A model generated the notes under the pieces. It was not told the origin of the DNA, searched no databases, and saw nothing but the letters and a program-made list of their open reading frames with translations. A stretch of DNA of 64,000 nucleotides from Monodelphis domestica (taxonomy: Eukaryota; Chordata; Mammalia; Didelphimorphia; Didelphidae): NCBI RefSeq assembly GCF_027887165.1, contig NC_077230.1:262326976-262390975 (forward strand). The letters are read 5' to 3'. The position numbers and the translations under genes were made by a program. Positions 33,560 to 45,574 of this stretch are shown here, piece after piece (within the stretch, counting starts at the first letter, position 1; the number at the start of each line of letters is the position of its first letter).

Positions 33560-33960
33560 TCAATATCTTCTTCTAGAATTTATTTAAATCAAGTCTCCCA
33601 AAATCTAAGATATATGTTGGCCTATTTCTGGCATTTCTTTTTCCTATCTGACTTCCTTTCACTTTTTCCAGTACTGCAACAATTATTCTCTCCTTGTTGG
33701 TGGGAATGAGATCCAAAGCAGCAGTTCCCCTAGTTGCTTCTTTCACCTTTTTAAGGCTTAAATTATAATTAAGGCCAGCCAAGAAATTATTAGCTGCTCT
33801 TCTTTTGGCAGGGAGAGAACTCTAGCAGATGTCGAAATAAGTCCCTCATCACAACTATATCACGCCTTCATGCCAGGTTTGTGATCTGTTTCCTGAACTT
33901 CTCATCAGTTTCCTCCTTCTGGTTAGTTATCCGGTTACTGCTGTTATCCATATTTATGGT
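33560..33960 (-). mobile_element. CR1-clade LINE endonuclease remnant
   Basis: The minus-strand frame 33573-33782 contains 'TRGTAALDLIPTNKERI' and, 28 residues on, 'YILDFGRLDLNKF'. CR1 ORF2 endonucleases have 'LDLLLTNRE' followed by 'LDFRRADF'. The order and spacing agree, so this is probably an L3/CR1 ORF2 fragment. The usual SDH catalytic segment between them is not visible, consistent with decay. Confidence 0.5.
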
Positions 33961-33964
33961 GACC

Positions 33965-34785
33965 ATATGCCCCAAGTTTTTGCAAAAGTCCTGGTTTCAA
34001 CAATTTTAGTTGTTGTACCAAATGTCAATATTTCAATAAATGATAGCTTAATGAACCAAATATATAAGCATTATATAAGTACTATATAGCAAAAATAAAA
34101 ATTAAGAAACACAAAAATGGAATAATCTGAACTGAAGAACTGAAGAATCAGAATTGTTCCAGAAAATGTCTGCCTACTATGTAGCTAAAGTAATCTGATA
34201 TATATATATATATATATATATTCATGAAGCTTATATCATGAGCAAATGTCCTGACAGAGCATCACTTTTTTTTACTGTAAACCACATGAATCCCAGGGTT
34301 CAGAGACTTATTTAAATGCCCATGTGATGGTCCCAGTTTTGAGGAAAAAAATCAGAAAAAAATTCTTTATCAGACCAGGTTTCCAAAACCACCATGTCAC
34401 ATCCCTGCTGAAATAGTTGGGATAGTGATAATACCCTGATGGCTTTATAGCCTGGATCTCAGATATAGGTTGAATCATATTTACTAGCATCAAATCTGGA
34501 ATGTAACTCCAAAGAAGGACTCAAAAGGCCAGCATGTTTACATTTATTAAAACTAATAGAGAAGCTGAAAATCAAAGTCAGTCTTCTGGTTTCTTGAAGG
34601 TAGTTAGAAATATTACTTCATTGCAGAGGTCTTAAAAATGACACCTTAAAATATTTCCTCTTTTGCTCTTTACAGGACCTGAAATTTCACTCTCTCCAGC
34701 TCTTTCAGGCTTTAAAGAGTTCTATGAAACTAAGAACTGCAGATAGGAGTGATATTTTAAGTAACTCACCAGGTAATTTTCTTAA
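33965..34785. other. No gene; unassigned sequence with (TA)n
   Basis: A short (TA)n run at about 34199-34220. No repeat family or coding content recognised otherwise. Confidence 0.45.
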
Positions 34786-34789
34786 GTAA

Positions 34790-34900
34790 TTAAAGAAATA
34801 TGCATTAAGTGTCTACTGCAGCCAGATACTAAGCTAGGCCTTGAGGATACAAAGATAAGAAATGAAACAATTCCTTGACATTTAGGAACTTGTGAATTCT
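34790..34900 (+). repeat. Fragment of the unnamed old repeat, 5' part
   Basis: 'gcattaagtgtctactgc' and 'ccttgaggatacaaagataa' match the family start seen at 16320 and 45340. Confidence 0.5.
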
Positions 34901-34974
34901 TGTATATGATTTAGGAAACTAATTCTTCCTCAACTTTTTTCAAGCAATGGGAACTCTCCCAGACTAGGGAGATG

Positions 34975-35152
34975 GTGCTGTCTTAGAATAGATACTAAGT
35001 ATTAGTTCCAAGGAAGAAGACTGTTAAGAGCTAGGCAATTGGGATTGAATACCTTGCCCAGGGTGACTCAGCTAGGAAGTATCTGATTTGAACCTAGGAC
35101 CTCCTGCCTCCAGACCTACCTCTCTATCCATTTACCTACCTAGCTGTCGCTC
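34975..35152 (-). mobile_element. tRNA-derived SINE, minus strand
   Basis: 'gtcttagaatagatactaag', 'ccttgcccagggtgactcag' and 'tttgaacctaggacctcctg' follow the 1-175 family in order. Confidence 0.8.
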
Positions 35153-35279
35153 CAAACATTAATATTTGCCCTGCCAATGTATCCCAAGGACCCCTGGACC
35201 TTGCCAACTGCCTAACAGTTGAACCCTTGGGAATTCCAGGCCTTCCCATCCATTCTAACACTATACACTCCTATATGTA

Positions 35280-35425
35280 TTGTAAGCAACTAAGATGTGA
35301 GGTCCTTGAGAGAAGGACTGTCTAGCTCCTCTCTTTATCTCCCCATAACTCAGAGTAATATCTAGCACACAACAAGTTCTTAAACAATGCTTTTTCATTC
35401 ATTCATTCATTCATTCATTCATTCA
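35280..35425 (+). mobile_element. L2/L3 3' end followed by (ATTC)n
   Basis: 'atgtgaggtccttgagagaa' and 'atctagcacacaacaagttc' are an L2/L3 3' terminus. An (ATTC)n repeat of about seven units closes it at 35396-35425. Confidence 0.65.
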
Positions 35426-35504
35426 TGAGAATTTAATATTCTCTCTGACTCTCTAGGACCTTGAACAACTTGAGTTCTTCTTGCACATCCAAGGAATATT
35501 AAGT

Positions 35505-35665
35505 GGGTGATCAAGAACTCATTTTTTGTTTTGTTTTCTTTTAGGAAAAATATTTTCATAACTATATTTTACTACAAATGGCTTCCTAAGAAGAGATCCA
35601 TAGACTTTGCTACACTGCCACAGAGACCTGTGACATTAAAAAAAAAAAGGTTAAGAATCCCCAGG
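35505..35665. mobile_element. hAT-type MITE, second copy
   Basis: Shares 'aatattttcataact' and 'agagatccatag' and the end 'ggttaagaatccccagg' with the element at 12606-12812. Same orientation as that copy. Confidence 0.65.
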
Positions 35666-35669
35666 TCTT

Positions 35670-35980
35670 TTCTACTATGTAAAGGGCTTAGATTGTGCTA
35701 AATACTAACACTCATCCCCTAGGAATAGCAGGATCTTGTAGAGACTAAGAAATGACAAATCTATGCACACTAACTTAGAATTGGTCTTTTCCCATCCACC
35801 ACCCCCAGGGAGAAAATAATTTGTAAAGCAATAAAACATAAGTCCTCTAATAAATCAAAGTTGGCAGTAGAGAAAGAAGGAGACATGAAGTCATTACAGA
35901 TGATACTGTTATTAAATAGATTTACCATTCCAGCAAAACTGACACTTGCTTATTTCTGCGTGTGCCTATGTACTGTAAGT
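35670..35980. other. No gene; unassigned sequence
   Basis: No coding or repeat identity recognised. Confidence 0.4.
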
Positions 35981-35984
35981 TCCT

Positions 35985-36245
35985 ATTAGGAAAGCCATAG
36001 TCTTCGAGGTGGGGGAGTGCTTTGTGATCCATCCAGATTAATGTACCATAAGGGAATTTAAAAGGGGGAAATGCATTCAGTTAAGAGTTTGCAGCTGTCA
36101 GAGCCACCCCCACATCACTTAGCTTGTGAATTTTAGCAACAAAGGTATTGCTGTCGTCATGGCCTTGACAGATGCTGCGTTTACCCAAGTTGGTGCATTT
36201 TGCTGACTGAAGTTCATGGCCATTAAAGTAAGCTTAAGTCATAGG
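35985..36245. other. Candidate conserved non-coding block
   Basis: Repeat-free block with more balanced GC than its surroundings and clustered regulatory-type cores: 'gcagctgtcag' (E-box plus TGTCA), 'ttttgctgactg' (half MARE-like) and 'ccattaaag'. No open frame of note. Function is inference only. Confidence 0.25.
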
Positions 36246-36329
36246 AGGAAAAGCAATGACTCTGGAATCAAAAGGAGAGGGATATAGGTAGAAAAAAATG
36301 GAGCTGCAAAGATATTAGGGGCATCCAGG

Positions 36330-36620
36330 AATGGAATCTCTAGATCCCTTTAAGGCTCAGCTCAAATGCCACCTTCTTTGAGAAGCCTTTCCAGAATCCC
36401 CCAATTGTTAGGCTGTTCTCGCTGCCAAATCATTTTGGATTTTCTCTGTACATATTTGCTTATCTAAGAACACGTTGTCCTTCCACTCTACTTCCAGGAA
36501 ACTAAAATATAAGACTTTGAAGGCAGCCTTTTGTCTCTGCTTCTCCACACACACACCTGCCACAGCATGTGCCTGATAGAACTAATACTCATTTATTGAA
36601 AAGCAGGTTCTATATTGTGA
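36330..36620 (+). mobile_element. L2/L3-type LINE 3' region
   Basis: 'ctttaaggctcagctcaaat', 'accttctttgagaagccttt' and 'actcatttattgaa' are CR1-clade 3' wording in plus orientation. Confidence 0.65.
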
Positions 36621-37176
36621 GCAAAATGCTTAATACATTCTAAAGTGCAGTATAAGCACAAGCTTTATTGTAATTATTACTATCATTAAATATTTCTTTT
36701 TTCAAAGAATTCAGCTAGAAACAGTCAAGAGATAAGTTAGAATCTTCCTGCTTGAGTCCTGGGTAGTTAATGTTCTATGAACTATTGTGTAGAAGGAAAA
36801 ATAATTGCTTTCTGTAGTTGAGTAAAAGAATTTAGATATAAGTTCATCCTCTGTAGGCTCACTGGAATCATCCTTGGTACAGCTTTAGTAGGAGACAGGA
36901 CAAAAAGGATGAGGGGCTTCTTATCCTATTCCTATATGAATTTGATCTTTTCTGCTATATTCCTACATTTTTTGAATTTTTGCATTCCACATAGCTTGGA
37001 GATTTAAAATATTTACTATGACAATAGCTATTAAAATGTGATCTGGAGGTTTTAAGAATCAGTGCTATATATAGATAGTCATTTGTGGGAAAAAGTACAA
37101 TTCATGATAATAGTCTAGTTTCAGGATGAGTTGTCCTGGTGAGTTCTCCAGAATATTTTGAACATTGTATTATATG
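36621..37176. other. No gene; unassigned sequence
   Basis: AT-rich, nothing recognised. Confidence 0.4.
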
Positions 37177-37372
37177 GATTAGCTAGGTTGCTCAGTGGAT
37201 AGAGAGCCAGGCCTGAAAATGGGAGGTCCTGGATTCAAATCTGTTCTCAAATACTTCCTAGTTGTGGGTCCCTGGACAAGTCACTTAGCCCAAATTGCCT
37301 AGCCCTTACCATTCTTCTGTCTTAGAACCAATAATTAGTATTATTTCTATGACTGAAGAGAAGAGATTTCTT
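37177..37372 (+). mobile_element. tRNA-derived SINE, plus strand
   Basis: 'ggttgctcagtggatagaga' head, 'ggtcctggattcaaatctgt' B-box-like segment, 'accattcttctgtcttagaa' tail. Confidence 0.85.
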
Positions 37373-37685
37373 TTTTTAACTGCATTGTAATATAAGTATT
37401 TTTGACTGTCAGTCCATGAAAACTAGAGGACTTCTGATATATAATTCTAACTACCAGACCATTTTTTATTAGATTAGTTCAGTAGATGCTAAATTTTTGC
37501 AATCTACAGTAATGCAATGCTTAGTTTCAATTGAATCATTAAATCTAGAGTCCATAAGCAAAAACCTTTCATAATTCTGTTGGTATGGCCTAGTCCTGAC
37601 TTGCAATCATAAACCCATCTGTTTCCATAAACAAATCCACATGGCTTGCCATTTTTTTCAATGTTGCCATCATGTTGACTGAGAC
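37373..37685. other. No gene; unassigned sequence
   Basis: AT-rich DNA, no identity. Confidence 0.4.
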
Positions 37686-37689
37686 TTTC

Positions 37690-38322
37690 CCTATTTTCAG
37701 ATCATCTCCACTCAGTTGTTAAATTTATCAATCTTCCTAAGAAAAAAATTTGATCATGTCAACACTATCCCTCCCCATTCAATGAACTCCAGTAAGCTCC
37801 CTATAATTCTGGAGTCGTATATAAAATTCTGTTTAGCATTCAAAGCCCTTCACAACCTGATCTCTTGTTCTTTTTCTAGTCTTCTTTCACTTTACACCTC
37901 AATTCTGCAGATACACTGAGATCCAAGAATACTGACCCCCCTGCTATTCCTCACATAAGTAACTCCTTATTCAGACTCTAAGCACTTTCACTGGATGTTT
38001 CCCACACCTGGATTATTCTCCTTCTCATCTTTACCTCCTGGTTTCATTGTATTCTTTCAAATTCCATCTAACACACCACCTTCAACAGGAAGTCTCTCAT
38101 GAACCCCTTAATTCTGTCTAGTATCTTCCCTCTATTGATTATCTTTGATTTATCCCATATACATCTTATTTTGGACAGAATTATTTTCATGCCATCTGCC
38201 TTATTTGACTATGAGCTCCTTGAGAACAGAGACTGTATTTTGTCATTATTTTTATATCCATCAGTTAGCACAATATCTAACATATACAAATGCTTAATAA
38301 ATGTTTATTGACTAACTGACTT
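37690..38322 (+). mobile_element. L2/L3 LINE 3' portion, the longest in the window
   Basis: 'gcattcaaagcccttcacaa', 'ctatgagctccttgagaaca' and 'aataaatgtttattgactaa' give the end of ORF2 plus 3' UTR of a CR1-clade LINE over about 630 bases. The plus-strand frames at 37716-37919 and 38099-38311 lie inside it. Confidence 0.8.
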
Positions 38323-38324
38323 GT

Positions 38325-38829
38325 CTAGATCAAATGATATTTTCTTAAAAAGTGGAGAAATATTCCATCAGATGAGAGCTGTTTAATAAACCCATTATTG
38401 TATTAGTGCATTATTTAATTCCAAGGAGTCATTAAACTTAGTATCAGTCATGCATATTAAGTGACCAATAAGATGTTTTGGTTTGACTCTATATACTTAA
38501 GTTGGAAACTATACTTAGTTCTATTTAGGAAAGATGATATGGATTTAAGACTAGGCAAAAACAAAAGAAACAATCTGTCTCCAAAAATGTCATGTTTATG
38601 TTAATATTTTGAGACTATGATGTTGGCAATATATTTTAAATAGAAATCAGTTTTTCATACAAACATAAAATGTTCTAATATTATCACTATTCTTCATTAT
38701 ATTTTGTACTTTTGTAGGAAATTAATAAGCCATGAGAATTGAACTGAGTTAATAGCTTTGCAATAACCAATAAATGCAATATAAAGATTATTTTATAGTA
38801 GCCTCTTTAATAACAATAACACTTTACAT
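38325..38829. other. No gene; AT-rich sequence
   Basis: No recognisable content. Confidence 0.4.
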
Positions 38830-39150
38830 ACGTTTCTTTTTATATGCCTGGGATTTGGGGGTATATCATTTTTGCTACTTGGGCAATATATTGTTTTGAA
38901 ACAAGTTTTTCTTGGATCTCTTTTGGATATGAGTCTAACAGTAGTATAGCTAGGTGAAAGACTATAAACTCTTCAGTAACTTTCAATATATAATTCCAAA
39001 CTACTTTCCAACATTGGTTGTATCCATTCATAGGTCCACCAATAGTACATTAATGTCTCTATTTTCCCATAGAGTCTTCTACATTGATATAATTCTTGTT
39101 TCTTCTTTTGATTTATATTAACTATTTTACATATATATATGATTTATATG
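38830..39150 (-). mobile_element. L1 ORF2 C-terminal fragment
   Basis: The minus frame 38840-39031 encodes 'FHLAILLLDSYPKEI', the counterpart of FDPAIVLLDLYPKEI in the L1 at 50247-50513. Tryptophan-rich 'CWKVVWNYI' precedes it, as expected. Confidence 0.8.
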
Positions 39151-39400
39151 AACTAATAAAAAGTGAGCAAAAACAGAATAATATATAGACAAGCATTAAT
39201 GTTAATTGAGTTACATAAATATATCTACTCCACTGTTAATCTACATATTTGCTTTATATTTCTGAGCTTGTTTTTTTTTAATTCAAACATAGATACATTC
39301 TTTAACTCTGAGAATTCTGAAAGACTGACTGACCTCCAGAGCCGTGAGACTCTAGAAAAAAATTAAACTAATGATGATAGTCCAAATACCTGCTTTCACA
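39151..39400. other. No gene; AT-rich sequence
   Basis: Nothing recognised; a T-run lies at about 39272. Confidence 0.4.
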
Positions 39401-39404
39401 AAGT

Positions 39405-39618
39405 GTTATAAAGCATTTTCTCACCTATTATCTCCCCTCAAATCTCACACCTCTTTAGAGCCATAAAGTAGGGCACATATTGTAGCTCTTATTTTATGAA
39501 TTAGTATATTGAGGATGTGACTTATACAAAATCAAGGGAATAATGTCAGGGTTGGGAACTCAAGTCCAGCTCTCCTGACTCCAAGTCCAGCTCTTTTTCA
39601 TTATCCTGTGCTATCCCT
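39405..39618 (-). mobile_element. MIR-type CORE-SINE
   Basis: 'cacctattatctcccctcaa', 'aatcaagggaataatgtcag' and 'ctctcctgactccaagtcca' in MIR order, minus strand. Confidence 0.7.
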
Positions 39619-39619
39619 C

Positions 39620-41100
39620 AAGCTTCATTTCAAGAACTGTGACCCTCATGACAACAGAGGAGCATTTGATTGTCTTTGTTCCCTATCTTGCCAATCCAGT
39701 CCCTGAAATAAGATGTCAAGATATTTGGCATTACTTCCAACCAAATTGTCAATAAAACAAGCTTAACATCCAGTGTATAGAAAGGTTGGTAGGATGACAG
39801 AGTAAAATAATAATTTAAGATGAGAAGAAAAAAGGCAGCACAACTCTTGTAAAAGGAAGGGCTACTTTGCAGAGAAAAAGAGGGTGCCTTAGAAATAAAT
39901 CTATTTCTTTTCAAGAGACAATAATAAATCAAAGCAATGATGCCCATAAGAGACAGGAACAAAAAAAAAGAAAAAGAAAATGTCCTCTTAGCAGATGGAA
40001 AGACTATGGGAAAAATTCTTTCACTTCTATTCATTGGCATTTAAACCAATATGTCTCCATTTAAAAGCTTCAGTTACCCAGATATTCTAGATCTCCAGCT
40101 CTATAAACCTATCCTATGGAACATGTCAGAATATTCTCATCAGAAATACTAGTCTTCTACCTTCAGAGCACTGGACAGACATCCAGTGGGGCAATTAGCC
40201 TAAAGAAGCATGCTAACTCTTTATATGTGGAATTATGCCTATTATTCTATCCTACATTACCTGAGGCATGCATGGATGATTCAAACGCATTTGCTGAGGA
40301 AATATTTTGCACCTTAAAATGGACTACAAAAAAGGATCCTGTTTTGTTTTGTTTTTGCCTTCGACTTTATCCTTTTAATTAGTACCAATTTCAGGTTACA
40401 TTGATAATATTATGGATTTTAATGCTAATGTGTCCAGTCAATTTATGCTTCAGTACCCTGAAACAAAGGTTTTATCTTCAACAATGTTAGATGTCTTATG
40501 GGTGACATAACTTATGAGCCACTAAGGATGCATGTCTATAACTAGCAAAGATATTAAACAACATCTGACACAGTCCCATGATGGATGACTGCATTGTGAC
40601 ATCTAAAGGATTATTTTCAATTATTTCTTCTTGGACAATTATGCTTATTCAAACTCCATAATGGGTTGTGTCTCTCATAGCCATACATAAAACACTTTAA
40701 TAGTGTACAGTAAGCTTTTCCTTCTCATACAAATATCCCAGGACCCATAATTACATCTCATTAAACTCTCACACCATAATTCAGAAATCTCATTCATAAT
40801 ATTTGGCCTGCAATTGTACTAAACAAATAAAATGGGTTTCCTCTGAAGCATAGCTGAATTTGTTGCCTACAAAAGGGCATTTAAATTATATAAATGAGAT
40901 CGATTCCTTTAAAAGAATTCAATGAAAGACATGATTAAATGGTATGATGAGACTTTTTCTCCCATTGGATTAATTTCTTAGTTGAAATTAAGAACCACTT
41001 CAAAACTAGGAAAAAAGTGAATCTGCAAAGTAAAAGTTCCATTCTCATATTTTTGTTGCACTATATATCTGTATCTAAACTCAATCTAACCTAAAATCAA
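39620..41100. other. No gene; long single-copy-like stretch
   Basis: No repeat I can name over about 1.5 kb. The part at about 40560-41000 has mixed composition with AATTA and CAATTA cores and could include conserved non-coding sequence. The minus frame 39630-40040 (136 codons) shows no family resemblance and is low in complexity, so I do not call a gene. Confidence 0.4.
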
Positions 41101-41104
41101 ACCA

Positions 41105-41190
41105 ATAAGTAATTATTGAGTACCTACATAGGATCTAGCACTTTGCTGCATATTTGTTGGTACTTAATAAATGCTTATTGACTTGACTTG
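41105..41190 (+). mobile_element. L2/L3 3' end
   Basis: 'taattattgagtacctacat' and 'cttaataaatgcttattgac'. Confidence 0.7.
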
Positions 41191-41234
41191 ATCATAGATC
41201 TAGGGCTGGAAAAGGGGTCTTAGAAATCTTCTAG

Positions 41235-41495
41235 GAAGGGGGAAATAAGCATTTATTATGCACCTCCCATTGCTAGCACTGTACTAAGCAATTACAAATA
41301 TTATGCAACTTGATTCCCCCAATCGCCATGAATAATAGGTATTATTTTTATGCCCATTTTGTGGTTGAGGAAACTGAGACAGAAATTAAGTGATTTGTCC
41401 AAGATCAAACATCTGGTAAATGTTTAAAACTGGATTTTATCTCAGGTCTTCCAGCTCCAGTCCTCTATTCACCTTACCATCTAGTTAGCTGCCTC
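41235..41495 (-). mobile_element. MIR-type CORE-SINE
   Basis: 'gtggttgaggaaactgagac', 'aagtgatttgtccaagatca', 'ttagctgcctct' at the tRNA head; minus orientation. Confidence 0.8.
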
Positions 41496-41639
41496 TAGCA
41501 AAACAACCATCTAGTATATATACATGTTTTGTTTTGTTTTTAACAGATGAGAAAACTCAGGTTCAGTAAAAATGGAATTATTTGCCCAATTTTAATGTAG
41601 CTGGCAGGGGTGGAGGGAAGGAAGCTGTAAAGAAGAGAG

Positions 41640-41880
41640 AGATTAGCATTTAATTTAGCATCTATTGTATTCCAGGCTCTGTACAAAGTGGGTTTGTTTT
41701 TTTTTTGTTTTGTTTTTTTGTCTTTTTTGTCCTCATAACAAACTCATTTCACAGTTGTCAAAACTAAGCTAAATGGTTAAGCAAGGTCTCACAACTAGTA
41801 AGTTTCAGAAGCTGAATTTGAACTCAGGTCTTCCTGATCCCAGGCCCAGAGCTTTATCCACTATATCACCAGTTGCCTCA
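41640..41880 (-). mobile_element. MIR-type CORE-SINE
   Basis: 'gtattccaggctctgtacaa', a T/G-rich insertion at about 41693-41730, then 'ggtctcacaactagtaagt' and 'tttatccactatatcaccag'. Confidence 0.75.
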
Positions 41881-42789
41881 TGTCCTCTAATGACTGAGGC
41901 AAGACTTGACCATATTTTCTCTGGACCCAAGGCCAATTCTCTTTCTACTGTACTACCCTATCAGGCAATGTAATAGGCTTCATGAATTAGAAGAACATAA
42001 TGAAGGATAATCAATCTGGCCTCAACTTACATTTCCAAATTCATCCAGTTCTATGTTCTTTTTCAGACTGTGCACTCCAGCCAAATTGGTCTACACATTA
42101 TTACTTAGTCATGACCTTCATAATCATTTTACCCACCATTATCTAAATCTGAAATTTCTGTTCCATTTCCTCTCTCTTTCCCTGCTGAAATATTATGTAT
42201 CCCTCAAGATTTTGATCTAAGGCTATACTTTGGAAACTATAAATCAATTTATTAGAAAGTATTTGTAAAGTGTTTCTAATATGATGAATATTATATGTGC
42301 TAAGGATACAAATATATTAAATGAAACAACCACTCCTCACAATAGCTTGTATTCTAAAAAGACAAAAAATAAATGATTAAGTATATACGCAAAATAAAGT
42401 TATAGAGGATAAATACAAAGTATTTAAATACAATGATAAAAGCCCGTGATACTAAAGAAAGATACTATTACCCAATTGAAACAGTCTGTGATGAGAAATG
42501 GAACACGGTTTCTAAATTATGTTCTGCTGGAAATAAATACAGCATGGATGGTGTTCTCATTTGTTTGCATCCAATCCAAATTTCTATTATGACATTAATT
42601 CTGCTTTGAAAATATGATAAAGGAAAATGCTCTTATTCAGTATTCACTCTTATTCCCAGGAGATTAGTATTAAATAATGCTCAATTTATGAAGACTAAAA
42701 TAGATCAACTAAACCAAGATAGCTATAGACTACAGCCCAGAGGAACCTTCTCTGCTACTGAAGAGCAAGAACTAATCATAGGAACATAA
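41881..42789. other. No gene; mostly unassigned
   Basis: A fragment of the unnamed old repeat at about 42255-42420 ('tgtgctaaggatacaaat'). The rest, including a mixed-composition block at 42480-42640, is unassigned. Confidence 0.4.
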
Positions 42790-42985
42790 AATTAGAGATA
42801 GAATGGATGTCAGAAGTCATCCAACCCAAACTTCCACAACTCCTCCATTTTAGAGTTGAAGAGACTTTGTTTGAAGGATGTTGAAAATTTTGTCCAAAGC
42901 CAAACAGGTAGTAAATAAAGCGTCAGAGCTACAATCTGAATGTAGATCCTCTGACAACAGAGCCAATGCTCCTTCCACCCTACCA
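42790..42985 (-). mobile_element. MIR-type CORE-SINE
   Basis: 'gtcagaagtcatccaaccca', 'aacaggtagtaaataaagc' and 'gtagatcctctgacaacaga'. Confidence 0.75.
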
Positions 42986-43350
42986 TACCTCAAGAAAGTC
43001 ACCTATTCCTGTCCTGCTTTTATTATCCTTCCTTACCAAAAAAAAAACTCTACAATTATGAGTATTCCACAAAGATGTTGAAGTTTCTTTGTTGTTCCTG
43101 TAAGAAAAATTGATAGGGAGGAGGAAGTCAGTATAAGAATAACTGTTGGGGTAAATGGCATAACCTTGACAAATAGTATATTCATTGAGGCTGAAAATAG
43201 TCATCTTCTATTAGAGATCTATGTCACTGTGTAAGTCAGTTAGAAAAAATTTGAGGAAGTAAATTAGGAACCAGTTAAGTAGACATCATGTTCCTCTTTG
43301 AGAAAAAAACTAAAAGAACTAAGAAAAGAGGACATATAATGATACTATAG
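42986..43350. other. No gene; unassigned sequence
   Basis: Nothing recognised. Confidence 0.4.
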
Positions 43351-43354
43351 ATAA

Positions 43355-43525
43355 TAATACAGTAAACTTTGAGTTCAGAGACCTGAGTTCTTTCCTTATT
43401 AGCTCTGTGTGGCTTACTTCCTCCCTCTAAGGCCTCAATTTCATCATCTATAAAATGAGAGATAGGCACCAGAGGTCCTCTTTGACCCTGTTTAGCTTTA
43501 ACATGTTCTGAATCCATGATTCTAG
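43355..43525 (+). mobile_element. MIR-like CORE-SINE
   Basis: 'tgagttcagagacctgagtt', 'ggcctcaatttcatcatcta' and 'aaatgagagataggcacca'. Confidence 0.7.
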
Positions 43526-43859
43526 GTAGAGTTGCTCTGGAAAGGGAGAAGAAAACTAGAAGTTGTTTGCTCTGAAATGTAATGAAAATAGGACCAGATC
43601 AAGTCCGTTTTAAAGAGCTAATCAGAGCTTGTGGCCACAAAAAAATGGCAAAGTCGTGTCAGTCTGGTATTCAAACAAATGGGGGGGGTGTAAATATGAA
43701 AGCAAGTCAATGCTAGATAAGATTAAACCAATACATGTTTATAAGTGGCAGTGTATCACCATTAAGTGAAGGAAAATAGTAAATATTTTCTATTTAAAGT
43801 TTTATTTTTATTTTTGGCTTATTCTCACCACCCTTCCCTTTATTTGCTATTGACAATGA

Positions 43860-43990
43860 GCACAGATTAGTGGAATATGCATAAGACTGAGGAGACTGAG
43901 TTAGGAGTCAAAGCACTTGGCCCCAAATCTTAGCTTTGTCATGTTGTATCTGCCTCACTGTGAATGAGTCATTTGACTTTTTTTGGACAA
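43860..43990 (+). mobile_element. SINE 5' fragment
   Basis: 'gagttaggagtcaaagcact' and 'atgagtcatttgactt' resemble the tRNA-derived head and middle of the CORE-SINEs. Confidence 0.5.
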
Positions 43991-44224
43991 GTTTCTTTTG
44001 CTGCAAAATAAATCCTCTTTCTTAGGGGCTTGCCATTCAGAGCTGTCCAGCTGATGTTGGTGATATCACAGTGTTCAATGACAGTGTCTAAATGTCTGTC
44101 CAAGTCCTCCTTTCTCTCTCTCTCTTTTTAAGTTTTGGAAATATCCTATTTCTCTCTACTACTGAATCTTCTAGTAAGTAATTTGTATTGGTGTCCCCTT
44201 ATCCAGATGACCATAGGTCATCAT

Positions 44225-44365
44225 AAATTGAGATCACAGATCTGGAACTGTAAGAGACTGTCAAGTCCTACCCCTTTACATTTACACATTAAGACACTGG
44301 AGTCCAGACACACTAAATCACTTGGCCAAGATCTTGATCAACTATCATAACCAATATCTGAACTA
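44225..44365 (-). mobile_element. MIR-type CORE-SINE
   Basis: 'atctggaactgtaagagact', 'acattaagacactggagtcc' and 'aaatcacttggccaagatct'. Confidence 0.65.
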
Positions 44366-44369
44366 TTTT

Positions 44370-45338
44370 CTTCCTCATATAAAATGAGGTAAGCAATTTT
44401 TTCTCCATTTTAAATCAGCATTCACAGATTGTTTAGAAAGTGATCTGAAATGTGGAGCAAGACATCTGTAGGAACTTCAGTGATTTTTCAAAATTTTAAC
44501 CACTGATGCCAATTTGTTCTTCCCCCACTACTACCCATAGAAGGGCTATTGTCTACCTAGTGGTAGCAACTAGGGGTAAAGTCAAAATCCCTTTAGGAAC
44601 TCATCTCATCAGGACATGCCTCAGCACTTCAAACTATGGTGGGAATATTCCAGTTCCCATAAAGAATGTTAGTGCACAAGACCCCTGGAAATAGTATACC
44701 AAAGGTAATAGACAGTGACATCTGTATCTATTGCAATGCCAAGCCCTTATTCTATAACCTTCCTATATACAAAAGGTGGCTCTGGTCCTTGCCAATTTAT
44801 TGAAAAGCAAATTTAATTAAAACATTTTCAAAAGAGCATTTTCCAAAGCATCCCTCACAGCCACTGAGTTTAACACTGACAGAGATTTACTTGGTGAGAA
44901 AACTCAAACACCCTAATAAAAACAATGCCTAACATTAACATTCATCTACTTTATTTTAGAGCTTAATTTACCATCTGTTACATTCCATCCCCATCTCTTT
45001 CTACCGCTCTACAAATTGTGGTGACTATTTATAAGTCAAAAAATGTATCCAAAACACACCATAAATGAAATGTCTAAACATAAATTACATTTACTCATAT
45101 TTTAACTTGTTCTGAATGCAAACACACAGAGAGCCCCATATAGTTTAAGGATTTTTTTTCCTGATGTATCATAATCTAGAAACATGCAAATGAAGTCATA
45201 CATACTTTTAACTTAGAGAGAAGCCAACTTTACTCTGACTGAGGGGAAGAGGAAAAACGGGAAGAGAATAAAGAATGGATCTGACACAACAATCCTTTTC
45301 AGTACTCAATCCCTGCTTCCTAGTACCCTAAGAGAAAA
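44370..45338. other. No gene; single-copy-like sequence
   Basis: No repeat recognised. The part at about 44790-45140 is rich in AATTA-type cores and could be conserved non-coding DNA; this is only an impression. Confidence 0.35.
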
Positions 45339-45339
45339 T

Positions 45340-45480
45340 CATTGGCTCCATTAATTGACAAGTGTTTTATTAAGTAGTTACTATTTGCAGCCACTAAAGA
45401 TACAGAGACAAAATTGGAATAATCTTGAATCTCAATAAGCTTACTTTCTCTTAAAGAAGAGACAATGTGTACACATATGA
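45340..45480 (+). repeat. Fragment of the unnamed old repeat, 5' part
   Basis: 'aagtagttactatttgcagc', 'actaaagatacagagac' and 'ctcaataagcttactttctc' follow the 16320 fragment. Confidence 0.5.
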
Positions 45481-45574
45481 ATAAAGACAATATATGGAGA
45501 GAAGAAGGCTAACATACAGTGGGGTTTCCTAATCTTCAAAGAGAACCTTTTCTTTTGTTTATTAAGTCACCTTG

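Noticed and set aside
39630-40040. 136-codon minus-strand frame
   Set aside because: No domain or family resemblance, low complexity, no supporting context.
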